From: CAVPXC01 sp963709505
GTDB taxonomy: Bacteria > Chloroflexota > Anaerolineae > JAAEKA01
Direction of reading: 5' to 3'
NCBI GenBank assembly: GCA_963709505.1
Contig: CAVPXC010000005.1
Coordinates: forward strand, 186,001-250,000
DNA length: 64,000 nucleotides
Positions 46,768 through 56,879 of this stretch are shown one piece after another (position 1 is the first letter of the stretch; every line of letters begins with the position of its first letter). A program made the position numbers and the translations under genes. Below the pieces are notes generated by a model, which did no database searches, was not told where the DNA came from, and was given only the letters and a program-made list of their open reading frames with translations.

Positions 46768-48042
46768 ATGCAAGGAGTATGGCCGAGGAAAGTAGGCAAA
46801 ACGCTCTTAGCTGTCACGTTCGGTGTCGTGTTCAGTCTGGCCTTGGCCGTCGGCTCGGTCTGGGCCGCCGGCGGCCCGCCGCCGAGGCATCGCGTGCAGC
46901 CTGGCGAGACGGTGACGTCGATTGCTGAACAGCTCGGCAGCACCGTGCCGGCCATCGTGGCAGCCAATCGTCTGGCCAACCCGGACCAAATCTCAGCCGG
47001 TCAAATCCTGGTCGTGCCGCCGGCGTATGCGCCGCTGCTGTCGATCGTGGTTGGCCCCCAGGATACGCTATCGGGAATCGCTCGTCGATACCACCTCCGA
47101 GCCGAGGATCTGGCAGCGCTGAACGGAATTGCACTCCGGGAGCGGCTGGAATCAGGACAAGATCTGTTGGTGCCGGCTGACGCCGGCACGCCGTCACCTG
47201 CGTTGCCGCCCGGCCCCGTCGTTTCAATCATCACCACGCCACGTGTTCCGGTACAGGGACAAACCGTGAGCATTCGCATTCTGGTCGATTCCAGCCAACC
47301 GATCAGCCTGAGCCTCGCCTTACAGGATCAGGCCGTGCCTCTGCGTCGGACGGGCTCAGGATCGCTATGGGGCCTGGCGGCGGTCTACGCTTTCACTGAA
47401 CCAGGGGTTCTACCCCTGGAGCTTCGCTGGCAATCCCCGTCGGACCCCGCAATACAAATCATTCGTTGGCCAATCCAGGTCGCTGACGGTGGCTACCCGA
47501 GCTTCGACATCGAACTGCCACCCGAAAAAGGCGATCTGCTCGATCCCCAGTTGGTGCGGGCTGAAAACGAGAAAGTAGCTGCCATCTGGGGCCAGCCAGA
47601 GACCGATCCGGCCTGGCGCGGCGAATTCCGGCGTCCCATCGCCAAGGAATTCCTCACCAGCGCGCCCTTCGGCCAACGCCGCTCGTACAACGGTGGTCCA
47701 ATGAACAGCTTTCATGCCGGCCAGGATTTCAGCGCACTTGAAGGCACGCCCGTCTACGCGCCGGCAGCGGGAACTGTGGTGCTGGCCGAGCCGCTGGTGG
47801 TGCGCGGCAACGCTGTGATTATCGACCACGGCGCCGGGCTCTACAGCGGCTATTGGCACCTGGTGGACCTGGCTGTGACGCCCGGACAGCCGGTGCAGCC
47901 CGGCGACTTACTGGGCCACGTCGGCACGACCGGCCTCAGCACTGGCAACCACCTGCATTGGGAGTTGCGCCTGCACGGCATCGCCGTCGCGCCCCTGCAG
48001 TGGGTATCGACCTGGTTTCCCGTGCCGGTGGGTGCGGAGTAG
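46768..48042 (+). CDS. Secreted LysM-M23 peptidoglycan endopeptidase
   Basis: 424 residues. Signal peptide (KTLLAVTFGVVFSLALAVGSVWAA); two LysM domains (HRVQPGETVTSIAEQLGSTV...; IVVGPQDTLSGIARRYHLRA...); an Ig-like spacer; C-terminal M23 metallopeptidase with zinc ligands in SFHAGQDFSALEG (HxxxD), NHLHWELRLHG (HxH) and the YAPAAGTVVLAEPL strand. Expected to cut cross-links in the cell wall or, if inactive, to activate amidases; all ligands are present. ATG 46768 directly precedes the signal peptide; upstream in-frame sequence is repeat-derived. Confidence 0.92.
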   Translation: MQGVWPRKVGKTLLAVTFGVVFSLALAVGSVWAAGGPPPRHRVQPGETVTSIAEQLGSTVPAIVAANRLANPDQISAGQILVVPPAYAPLLSIVVGPQDTLSGIARRYHLRAEDLAALNGIALRERLESGQDLLVPADAGTPSPALPPGPVVSIITTPRVPVQGQTVSIRILVDSSQPISLSLALQDQAVPLRRTGSGSLWGLAAVYAFTEPGVLPLELRWQSPSDPAIQIIRWPIQVADGGYPSFDIELPPEKGDLLDPQLVRAENEKVAAIWGQPETDPAWRGEFRRPIAKEFLTSAPFGQRRSYNGGPMNSFHAGQDFSALEGTPVYAPAAGTVVLAEPLVVRGNAVIIDHGAGLYSGYWHLVDLAVTPGQPVQPGDLLGHVGTTGLSTGNHLHWELRLHGIAVAPLQWVSTWFPVPVGAE

Positions 48043-48236
48043 CGAGGTGCGGAGCAGGTAGCAGGTACAGGAGGTGGCAGCAGATCAGGTGGCAGGTGCA
48101 GGTGGCAGAGGTGCAGGGCAGGTGGCAGGTCGGCAGGTAGCGGAGCAGGTGGCAGGGCAGGTGGCAGGTGGCAGGTGGCAGGTAGCAGGTGGCAGGTAGC
48201 AGGTGGCAGTTGGCAGTTGGCAGGTGGCATGAGGTG
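48042..48236. repeat. Long heptamer repeat array (GCAGGTG)
   Basis: About 195 bp of mostly 7-bp units GCAGGTG / GCAGGTA / GCAGTTG, with some 5-8 bp spacing errors. It is the longest such array here and ends 8 bp before the pfkA ATG. Confidence 0.9.
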
Positions 48237-48243
48237 ATGTTGG

Positions 48244-49393
48244 ATGGCTCCACCCTTGTTTTCCAGATTCGCAAAGAAGACCCGCCGAATCGGGATGTTG
48301 ACCGCAGGCGGCGACTGCCCGGGACTCAATGCGGTCATCCACGCGGTGGTTAAGACGGCCGTCCTAACCTATGGATGGGAGGTCGTGGGCATTAAGGATG
48401 GCTTCGAAGGACTCATCGGCGACGATGCCTCAACTATTCCACTTACAACTGATTCCGTCCAAGGCATTTTGGCGCTCGGCGGCACGATCTTGGGCGCTGC
48501 CAGCCGCACCAATCCTTTCCTCTACACCAAACGCCAACAGGGAAATCGGATCGTCCTGGACGTAACCCCGCGCGTCCTGGAGCGGATTCAAGAACTCCAG
48601 TTGGATGCCGTGGTGGTCATCGGCGGCGATGGCACGATGCGCATCGCGCGCGAGCTGCACGACATGGGAGCGCCGCTGGTTGGCGTTCCCAAGACAATCG
48701 ACAACGACGTCGACGGCACAGATGTCTCGTTCGGCTTCGACACGGCTGTAGGCGTTGCAACAGAGGCGATCGACCGCCTGCGCACGACGGCGGAAAGCCA
48801 CCATCGAGCCATGATCGTCGAGGTCATGGGACGCCATTCCGGTTGGATCGCGCTGCACTCGGGTGTCGCGGGCGGCGCCGACGTGGTGCTCATCCCCGAA
48901 TTTCCGTTCGACGTAGAGCTGATCTATCGCCGTCTGCAGCGCTGCTTTGCTGAGGTGCAGCGATCGGCGATTGTGGTGGTTGCAGAGGGGGCCTATCCCG
49001 CTGGCAGCCATACCGTCTTCCGGCATCGTTCCGCCACTCAGGATAAGCGTCAATTGGGCGGCATCGGCGAATACTTGGCCGACTTGCTGCACGCGCGGCA
49101 GGAGCAAGAACCCACAGCCGCTGCAGAGAGTGACTATGACATCCGCGTCACCGTACTCGGACACGTGCAGCGCGGCGGCACGCCAAGCAACACCGACCGC
49201 GTGCTCGCGAACTCGATTTGGCGCTGCGGCCGTGCGGCTGGTGGCGCAAGGAAAACTAGGCCGAATGGTCGCACTTCGGGGCGAGACTCTGACCGATCTC
49301 CCACTTGCACGCGTCGCCCGTACGCCTCGAACCGTCCCCGTGGATTGCGACCTGATCCAGACGGCGCGCGAGATGGATATCTCGCTGGGCTAA
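48244..49393 (+). CDS. pfkA: 6-phosphofructokinase (one frameshift)
   Basis: About 383 residues. RIGMLTAGGDCPGLNAVIHAV (nucleotide loop), VVVIGGDGTMRIARELH, PKTIDNDVDGTDVSFGFDT (catalytic Asp), VMGRHSGWIAL, VVAEGAYPAG and RVTVLGHVQRGGTPS are PFK landmarks. The phosphoryl-donor position after GGD is Gly (ATP type), while the loop is PKTIDND with Lys instead of the bacterial Gly, as in the group-III ATP-dependent enzymes of actinobacteria. A break near 49220 separates the final 55 residues (VALRGETLTDLPLARVARTP). ATG 48244 lies 7 bp after a heptamer array. Confidence 0.92.
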
Positions 49394-49416
49394 CTGCGTA
49401 GGGTATCTTATCACTA

Positions 49417-49474
49417 GGTAGGGGCGATCCCTTGCGATCGCCCGGCAGGCAGGCGCAAGACCGTGCCCCTACCC
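49417..49474. repeat. Palindromic repeat (GTAGGGGC family)
   Basis: GGTAGGGGCGATC...GCCCCTACC outer arms, with CTTGCGATCGCCC inside. Relative of the tandem units at 3234-3367. It follows the pfkA stop. Confidence 0.75.
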
Positions 49475-49504
49475 CGGATTATTGAGAAGATACCGCGCAG
49501 GTAC

Positions 49505-49551
49505 AAGAAGAGGCGAGCATCGGTGCATGGCACCGATGCTCGCCTCTTCTT
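49505..49551. terminator. Bidirectional terminator between pfkA and L25
   Basis: A 22-bp perfect stem (AAGAAGAGGCGAGC... / ...GCTCGCCTCTTCTT) with a 3-base loop ATG, followed by CTTTATT. The genes converge here, so it can end both. Confidence 0.9.
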
Positions 49552-49586
49552 CTTCTTTATTCGCTAGTCGCCACGGAAAGAAACGG

Positions 49587-50234
49587 TTAGCTTTCCTCAG
49601 CCCGCTTGCGCTCGGTGAGGATCTCCGGCTGGGCCGCCGCAGCCGCTGCGGCTTCCTCATCGTCCTCGTGGGCGGCAGAGCGCGGCAACGTCACGCTCAC
49701 GAGCAACTCGTCGCCGTGATCGCCGATCAGTTTGACGCCCTTCGGAAGCACCAAATCGTGGACCGTGACCCGGGCGTGCACGTCCGCCAGAGAGGATACA
49801 TCAATCTCGATGGAAGTCGGCATGTCGTCGGGGAAACACTCGATTTCGAGACTATCCACGTTCTGCAACACGACCGCGCCAAGCTCCACAGCCGGCGCAT
49901 GTCCTGTCAGATGGAGCGGTACCGAAACACGCATCTTCTGGTCGCTGGCGACCCGCACAAAATCCACGTGCAATAGATTACGGCGTACCGGGTGACGCTG
50001 GATTTCACGGATCAACGCACGGGTCTGTGGAAAGGAGTCGCCAACGAGATCTACGAGGTGCAGCGCTCCGCCATGCGACAGCAGGCGGCCTAGCTCGCGC
50101 TCGTTGACTTGGATGTTCTGCGGCTCCTGCTTGCCGCCATACACCACAGCCGGAACCATGCCTGCGATCCGTAGTTGGTGTGTCTTGTGGCCGGTGATTG
50201 CCCGGTCATGAACGTTGAGGGTGTACTCGCTCAT
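49587..50234 (-). CDS. rplY: 50S ribosomal protein bL25 (CTC long form)
   Basis: 215 residues, unbroken. N-terminal 5S-rRNA-binding L25 domain (YTLNVHDRAITGHKTHQLRIAG, VPAVVYGGKQEPQNIQVNER, LIREIQRHPVRRNLLHVDFV) and C-terminal TL5/CTC domain (VSVPLHLTGHAPAVELGAVV, LEIECFPDDMPTSIEIDVSSL, LPKGVKLIGDHGDELLVSV). The acidic Ala/Glu tail (EDDEEAAAAAAAQPE) is usual for CTC proteins. Part of the large ribosomal subunit. No neighbours in the operon on this strand. Confidence 0.95.
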   Translation of the reverse strand: MSEYTLNVHDRAITGHKTHQLRIAGMVPAVVYGGKQEPQNIQVNERELGRLLSHGGALHLVDLVGDSFPQTRALIREIQRHPVRRNLLHVDFVRVASDQKMRVSVPLHLTGHAPAVELGAVVLQNVDSLEIECFPDDMPTSIEIDVSSLADVHARVTVHDLVLPKGVKLIGDHGDELLVSVTLPRSAAHEDDEEAAAAAAAQPEILTERKRAEES

Positions 50235-50446
50235 GGATAAGCCTCTCGTTTTCTTTCCGCTTTAGTCTCAATGAGTTCCTGTCAGGCTTAGCATACTTCT
50301 GGCCACAGAAACTCAATGCTGGCATCGCTGTTCGTTACGCGTACGGCCCGCTCCCATCATTCGGCGGGCGCGGGCCAGCGGGTCTATTCTAGCCCAAGTC
50401 GGTCAATTCGTCAAAACCGCCGGCCCTGTGGTAGGATTTGGGTTTG

Positions 50447-53400
50447 ATGAGACCGTTCCTCGCCATCCTGCTCGTTGGCTTGGCCCTGCTGCTGAGCGCC
50501 ACATTGCTGGGGGTCGCCAACCGCGCCCCAGCCAACTCACCCGCGCCACTGGCCGAGGTTGTCACGCCCCGCCTATCCCCGCCGCTAGGCGTGACCGTCT
50601 CGCTCGAGCGCTATGACACGGCCCAGCGGACGGCCGCGCTCGATGCCATCGCGGCCGCAGGCTTCGGCTGGGTGCGCCAGCGTTTTCCATGGGATGCGAT
50701 CGAGCCAGAGCCAGGCGCGTTCTCCTGGCAGCCGTGGGATGCCATCGTCGAGGATGTGACCCAACGCAATCTGACGCTGGTGGCCGTGCTAGATGGCTCG
50801 CCGGACTGGACCAGGGCTCCGGAGGATGCCAACAACCCGCTGGCGCCGCCACAGCGGCGGGCTGACCTGGGCCGCTTCGCCGAGGCATTCGCCAACCGCT
50901 ACGGCCCGGCGGTACGCCACTATCAAGTTTGGGACGAGCCGAATATCCAGCCGCACTGGGGACAGGGCCTGGTCGATGCCGCCGAGTATGCCGGGCTGTT
51001 GCGCGAGGCAGCCATCCAGCTGCGCTCAGCCGACCCGGATGCCATCATCCTATCCGCGGCACTGGCGCCCAACTCCGAGCCGGGCGGCCTGAATCAAAGC
51101 GATATCACTTACCTGGACAACCTCTACCAGGCTGGCGCAGCGCCGTGGTTCGACGTCGTTGCTGCCCAACCCTACGGTTTCGACCGGCCGCCGTCGGACC
51201 CGCCCAGCCCTGAGACTCTCAACTTCCGCCGCGCTGAGCTGCTGCGCGAGGTGATGCGCCGCCGTGGCGACGCCAGCACTCCATTGTGGGCTGTGGCATA
51301 CGGTTGGCACTCGCCGCTCGACACCCAACTCACCGCAGCCAGCCCCTGGCAAAGCGTCGACCAGGCGACACAGGCGGCATGGGCCGTCAACGCCGCCGAT
51401 TGGGCGCGGAGCAGATGGCCCTGGCTAGGCGGGCTGGCCTGGAGCTCGTGGCAGCCGCCGCAGTCGGTGGATGATCCACACTGGGGCTTTGCTCTGGTCA
51501 CGCCGGACGGCAGCGAACGTCCTGTCCAATCCGCTCTGCGAAACTGGGCGCAACAGCCACATCCCTTGGGACCAGGCATGTGGCCCCCCAACGCGCCCGC
51601 CGTGCAAGCCGAGGGCGGGTGGCGCCTCACCGATCAAGCCGCCGACCCGCCGGCCGGCGCCGAGGCCGGCAATAACCGCCTCGCCATACCGTTCGATGGC
51701 ACGGGCCTGGCCGTCAAGGTTCAGCGCGGCCCGTATTGGGGCTATTTCAACGTCACGGTGGACGGCCAACCCGCCTCGGCCCTGCCAAAAGACAGCGATG
51801 GCCGGGCCATCCTGGTGTTGCACGACCCCCTCGGCGGACAAGAGACGGTGACTGTGGCCGATCGCCTGGCGGATGGGCGGCATGTCGCCGAGATCGTCGC
51901 CACCGGTGGGTGGGAGCAATGGCCGCTGCTGGGCATCTCCGTATGGCGTGGAAACGAAGCGGCCGGGCGGAGCCGGCTCCCTTGGGCGCTCGCAGCTGGC
52001 GGCCTGCTAGTGTTGGCTTTGGGCGGCATCGGCTTGCTAACCGCACGTCCGGCAGGAGGTGGCGTTCGCGTCGCGACACGGATCAATCAAACCCTGACCC
52101 GGGCGCAAAGCCTGTCGCCCACGATGCGCTTTGGCTTGCTTGCGCTTGCGGCGTTTGTCTCCGCTCTGGCGCCGGGATGGCTGCAGCCGCTGGCAATCGC
52201 CGCCCTCTTCCTGATCTTCGTGACCTTTCCGGAGACCGGGCCGGCGTTGCTGGCCTTCCTCGCGCCGCTCTTTCTCGTCTTGGTCCCCATCCTGAGCCGT
52301 CCGGTCAACCCAGCCGAAGCCGCTGCATTCCTTGCCGCGCTGGCTCTCGTCGTGCGGCTGATGCTCAGGATAGCATTGAGTTGGCCAGGCAAAGAAAGGG
52401 TCGCACAAGCCGGCCAGAGCGCAGGCAACGACGCTCGCTCCACAATGCGTCTCGTTCCCCTCGACTGGCCCGTCCTCGCCCTGCTGGCCGCGGCCCTGTT
52501 ATCCCTGTTCACCGCGCTAAACGTCGGGGTAGCGACCCACGAGTTCCACGCGGTCATTCTAACTGGCGTGTTGGCTTATGGCCTGGTTCGGCTCAGCCCA
52601 CCTACGACACGAGAGGGGCAATACGACCCCTGGCCGGTAGTGTGGGGTCTGGGCCTGGGCGCAGCGGTCGTGGCGGGCTGGGGCATCTTCCAGGCCATCA
52701 GCGGGGCCCAGCTCATCGCCGCAGAGGGGGTGCTGCGCGTGCGTGGCCCGTACGGCTCGCCCAACAACCTGGCGCTATACTTGGATCACGTGCTGCCGAT
52801 TTTGTTGGCGGTTACGCTGCTCGCCAGCCAACGCAACCGGCGGCTTGCGGCCGGCGGCCTGTCTCTGATCGTTTTGACAGGCCTCGTGCTGACCTTCAGC
52901 CGCGGCGCGCTGCTTCTCGGCCTGCCCGCCGCCTTGTTGTTTTTGGGCTTCGCCGCGGGCGGACGCTGGCGCTGGATCGCCCTCGCGCTCGCAGCTAGCG
53001 GTCTGTTGTTGCTGCTGCCGCTCTTCCGCACCGAGCGCTTTGCTGGCTTGCTGGACCTGCAGGCCGGCACGAGCTTTTTCCGCTTGCAGCTCTGGCGCGG
53101 GGCCTGGAACATGATCCTCGACCATCCTTTACTAGGCGTGGGGCTGGACAACTTCCTGTACGCGTATCGCACTCGCTACGTACTGCCGGCCGGCTGGCGG
53201 GAGCTCAACCTCAGCCACCCGCACAACATCCTACTGGATTTTTGGACCCGGCTGGGCTTGTTGGGGGTAATCGCGGGCGCGTGGCTATTCGGAGCGGCCT
53301 TCTGGCAGGGCTGGCGCGCTCGGCGCCGCCTGACCGGCGATCGCCAAGCGCTGCTATTGGGACTCCTGGCCTCGTTGGTGGCGACACTGGCCCATGGTTT

Positions 53401-53488
53401 GATCGACAATTCGGTCTTTCTCGTCGATCTGATGCTGGTGTTCATGCTTAGTCTGGGGCTGATTGCCCGGCTAGCCAAGGATGGATAG
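50447..53488 (+). CDS. Fusion of a glycosidase-like domain with an O-antigen ligase/polymerase
   Basis: 1,013 residues, unbroken. One N-terminal membrane helix (LAILLVGLALLLSATLLGVA); a clan GH-A-like barrel at residues 45-385 (FGWVRQRFPWDAIEPEPGAF; QVWDEPNIQPHWG with acid/base Glu164; LWAVAYGWHS, where the usual nucleophile Glu is Ala284); a beta-sandwich region to 520; then about 10-12 membrane helices with a Wzy_C domain (LWRGAWNMILDHPLLGVGLD; LNLSHPHNILLDFWTRLG; HGLIDNSVFLVDLM). The membrane half resembles WaaL/Wzy enzymes that join glycan chains. It may hold or measure a glycan outside while ligating it. The UDP-glucuronate decarboxylase gene follows. Confidence 0.82.
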   Translation: MRPFLAILLVGLALLLSATLLGVANRAPANSPAPLAEVVTPRLSPPLGVTVSLERYDTAQRTAALDAIAAAGFGWVRQRFPWDAIEPEPGAFSWQPWDAIVEDVTQRNLTLVAVLDGSPDWTRAPEDANNPLAPPQRRADLGRFAEAFANRYGPAVRHYQVWDEPNIQPHWGQGLVDAAEYAGLLREAAIQLRSADPDAIILSAALAPNSEPGGLNQSDITYLDNLYQAGAAPWFDVVAAQPYGFDRPPSDPPSPETLNFRRAELLREVMRRRGDASTPLWAVAYGWHSPLDTQLTAASPWQSVDQATQAAWAVNAADWARSRWPWLGGLAWSSWQPPQSVDDPHWGFALVTPDGSERPVQSALRNWAQQPHPLGPGMWPPNAPAVQAEGGWRLTDQAADPPAGAEAGNNRLAIPFDGTGLAVKVQRGPYWGYFNVTVDGQPASALPKDSDGRAILVLHDPLGGQETVTVADRLADGRHVAEIVATGGWEQWPLLGISVWRGNEAAGRSRLPWALAAGGLLVLALGGIGLLTARPAGGGVRVATRINQTLTRAQSLSPTMRFGLLALAAFVSALAPGWLQPLAIAALFLIFVTFPETGPALLAFLAPLFLVLVPILSRPVNPAEAAAFLAALALVVRLMLRIALSWPGKERVAQAGQSAGNDARSTMRLVPLDWPVLALLAAALLSLFTALNVGVATHEFHAVILTGVLAYGLVRLSPPTTREGQYDPWPVVWGLGLGAAVVAGWGIFQAISGAQLIAAEGVLRVRGPYGSPNNLALYLDHVLPILLAVTLLASQRNRRLAAGGLSLIVLTGLVLTFSRGALLLGLPAALLFLGFAAGGRWRWIALALAASGLLLLLPLFRTERFAGLLDLQAGTSFFRLQLWRGAWNMILDHPLLGVGLDNFLYAYRTRYVLPAGWRELNLSHPHNILLDFWTRLGLLGVIAGAWLFGAAFWQGWRARRRLTGDRQALLLGLLASLVATLAHGLIDNSVFLVDLMLVFMLSLGLIARLAKDG

Positions 53489-53534
53489 TCGATCCACCCC
53501 GCCGGCCGGGAGACCGGTTCGGAACTATTTGCAG

Positions 53535-53565
53535 ATGTAGCGCAAATTGGCAAGTTGTGCTACAT
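53535..53565. promoter_or_regulatory. Imperfect inverted repeat upstream of the UDP-glucuronate decarboxylase gene
   Basis: GATGTAGCGCA and TGTGCTACATT arms (one mismatch) around ATTGGCAAGT, about 140 bp before the ATG. Could be an operator or a weak RNA hairpin. Confidence 0.35.
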
Positions 53566-53701
53566 TCCAGGACAGGCGCCGGGCCGGCATGCCGGCCTGC
53601 CGATACATGACAACCGCGGGGCTTGGTCGGTCCCTCACGGAAAGCGTCGCACAGACCGGCCAGAGCGGTTAAGACTATGTTCAAGTTAGGAGAGTCTCTG
53701 T

Positions 53702-54637
<936 letters not shown>

Positions 54638-54714
54638 GGGTGACGATGAACAGGCGCCAAAAGGCGGTCACGTGACGACAGTCGTCCGCCGGAGTTGCAG
54701 TGAGAATGCGTGAC

Positions 54715-56378
54715 TCAACCCGCAGCTAACGGCAAGACGACCGAAAACGTGCTCCCCTGGTCGGGACCGGGACTGGCCACCGAACGCGTCCTCCATAGCT
54801 CTCGACCAGCTCTTTAACCAGGGCCAGCCCCAGGCCGGTGCCGCCGAAGCGGCGCTGTCTGGTGCCGTCCACCTGGAAAAAACGCTCGAAGACGCGATCC
54901 TGATACTCCGGAGGGATGCCAATGCCGTTGTCTGAGACTTCGACGAATACCCAGCCGTTGTCTTGCCAGAGCCGGACATTGACATGCCCGTCGGCCGGGG
55001 TAAATTTGATCGCGTTGCTGAGCAGATTATCCAAGATGCGACGTAGGTGATCTGGCCGGGCCGTGATCGGGAACCGGCCGTTGCCAGACTGGATCTCCAA
55101 CACGAGTACTACATCGCCTTGCTTGGCCGCATACTGGAAATTCGCCAGAGTGTCCTGCACCACCTCCAACATCGACGCCGACGCCAGTACGGTCTTTGAC
55201 GCACTCACTTCCATGATCGAGAGGATGTCGCCCACCAGCTCGGTCAGCGCCTCGGAGCTGCGAAGAATGACCTGCAGCGCCTCGCGCTGATCGGGATCAG
55301 CGTTTTCGTCCCCGCCCGACAGCAGCAGCTCGGCATAGCCTCGGATCATCGTCAGGGGAGTTCGCAGCTCGTGCGAGACGTTCTGCATGAACTGATCCTT
55401 GAGCCGCTCTAACTCCTTGAGCTGCTCGTAGGCCTGGGCCAGGTCGTCAGCCTGGTTGCGGGCCTCGGCGTATAGACGGGCGTTCTCGATGGCGCTCGCC
55501 AGCTGGTCGGCCATAATCTGGAAGCCGGGCACGTCCTGCGACGAAAAGGCGCCAGCGCGATGGCTCTGTACCGAGAGCGCGCCAATGACGACTTCCCGGG
55601 TGATCAGTGGAAGGGCGATCTCGGACTGGGTGCCAGCGATCCACGATGTTTCCTGATTTACCGGTTGCATTATCGAGCTCGAAACCAGCATGTGTCGCCG
55701 AGCAACGATGCAACGGCTCACCGTCGAGGCGCCGTTGATCTTGAGCTTATGTTGCGAGGTCAGCCGGCGGCGTCCCTCCAAGCCGGTGGCTGCGCGCAGG
55801 AAGGCAAATCTCTTCTCGGCATCCAAGAGATAGAAGCACACGTAGTCCAGGTCAAAACGCTCCCCAATCAGGTCCACAGCCGTGGTGAGCAGCATCCCCA
55901 GATCGAGAGTACTGATGGCGGTGCGGGCGACCTCGGCCGCGGTTTCGATCTGCAGCGTATAGCGTTGAAGCGTGGTCTGGATCGCGGAGCGAATACGCTC
56001 CTGTTCCTCCAGAATGTTAGCTTCGCGTGCGTCTATGTAGCCCCGCAAAACAGCTTGGATATAGCCCTCAACTGCCTCCAGCTGTTCGAATGGAACGCCT
56101 GGATTCAGATAAGCGGAGTAAAACTCGCGCAGCACACGCCCCATCTGTAAAACCGCGTCGTCACCGACCCCCGCCACGGACAAGTGAGTTCCGTGGTCTA
56201 TCGCTTTGCGTTGATCGGGCTTGCTCAGAAACTCGAAAAAGGCGTCTGTCTCAATCTCGGCAAGACGCCCAACATCGGCAGGTCGCAAAAAGGCCCGGCT
56301 GGCAAAAAGTGTCTCGCGGAGGGAAGCCTGGAGAGAAGACCTCAGGTCAGCCCGGTGTGAAAGGAGCCCCGGTTCCAC
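54715..56378 (-). CDS. Sensor histidine kinase with RsbRD-like N-terminal and GAF domains (one frameshift)
   Basis: About 554 residues, GTG start at 56378 with GGGGAGG upstream. Order: helical sensor domain (residues 1-140; ETDAFFEFLSKPDQRKAIDHG, VEGYIQAVLRGYIDAREANI), GAF domain (155-315; VDLIGERFDLDYVCFYLLD, ALSVQSHRAGAFSSQDV), coiled coil, HisKA (QFMQNVSHELRTPLTMIRGY) and HATPase_c (LDNLLSNAIKFTPADGH; DNGIGIPPEYQDRVFERFF; FGGTGLGLALVKELVESYGG). A break near 54780 shifts the tail to GPDQGSTFSVVLPLAAG. No membrane helix: cytoplasmic. No response regulator gene is adjacent. The sensor domain resembles the protein encoded just upstream. Confidence 0.88.
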
Positions 56379-56403
56379 GAGCTACAGCCTCCCCTCAGCA
56401 GGG

Positions 56404-56868
56404 CTAGTCCGCCGCTCTCTGCTGGCGTCCCAACACCGCCAGCTGAGCTCGGCGGCTGCGCTCCTGGTCTTCCAGCAAACGCGTCTCTCGGGCCGCGATG
56501 TATCCCTGGAGCAGATTGCTGCTGAAGCCGCTGGCAACAAACGGTAGATCCACGAGCGAATTTGATCTGTCGATGCATATCCGCTGCAGAGTTTCCGTGG
56601 CCTGCAATATGGATCGAGGTCCGAGACCCTCGTTAGCCAATTGCTGTCCATAAGCCTGGGCCGCCAGACCATTGGTGTGCCCGTAATACTCAAAGAACAC
56701 AGAGGCAAACTGCTTGCCAATCTCCGCAACGCGGCGAGGAGAGACACGCAAGCCACTCAAGAAGACTGTCTCTCGCAGTACCGTGCTCAGCTCATCTGCG
56801 AGCGCCGCCTTGATCATCAGGAAATCGAGATGATTTGGTGATGGGGGATCAGACCCTGTCTCGGACAT
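56404..56868 (-). CDS. Stand-alone copy of the kinase sensor domain (RsbRD_N-like)
   Basis: 154 residues, all helical. It aligns with residues 1-145 of the kinase downstream: LRETVFLSGLRVSPRRVAEIGKQ against LRETLFASRAFLRPADVGRLAEIE, and LLQGYIAARETRLLEDQERSRRA against VLRGYIDAREANILEEQERIRSA. GGAGG 7 bp before the ATG fixes the start, and the Shine-Dalgarno overlaps the end of the methyltransferase gene. It may form mixed bundles with the kinase and modulate it. The assignment to the RsbRD_N group is by resemblance only. Confidence 0.7.
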   Translation of the reverse strand: MSETGSDPPSPNHLDFLMIKAALADELSTVLRETVFLSGLRVSPRRVAEIGKQFASVFFEYYGHTNGLAAQAYGQQLANEGLGPRSILQATETLQRICIDRSNSLVDLPFVASGFSSNLLQGYIAARETRLLEDQERSRRAQLAVLGRQQRAAD

Positions 56869-56879
56869 GACGACACCTC

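Noticed and set aside
48042..48236. Dense short direct repeats resembling a CRISPR array
   Set aside because: The period is 7 bp with no spacers and no cas genes; it is a heptamer tandem repeat.
51736..52998. 420-residue Arg-rich open frame inside the ligase-fusion gene
   Set aside because: Out-of-frame shadow in GC-rich DNA; the overlapping frame has membrane helices and Wzy_C motifs.
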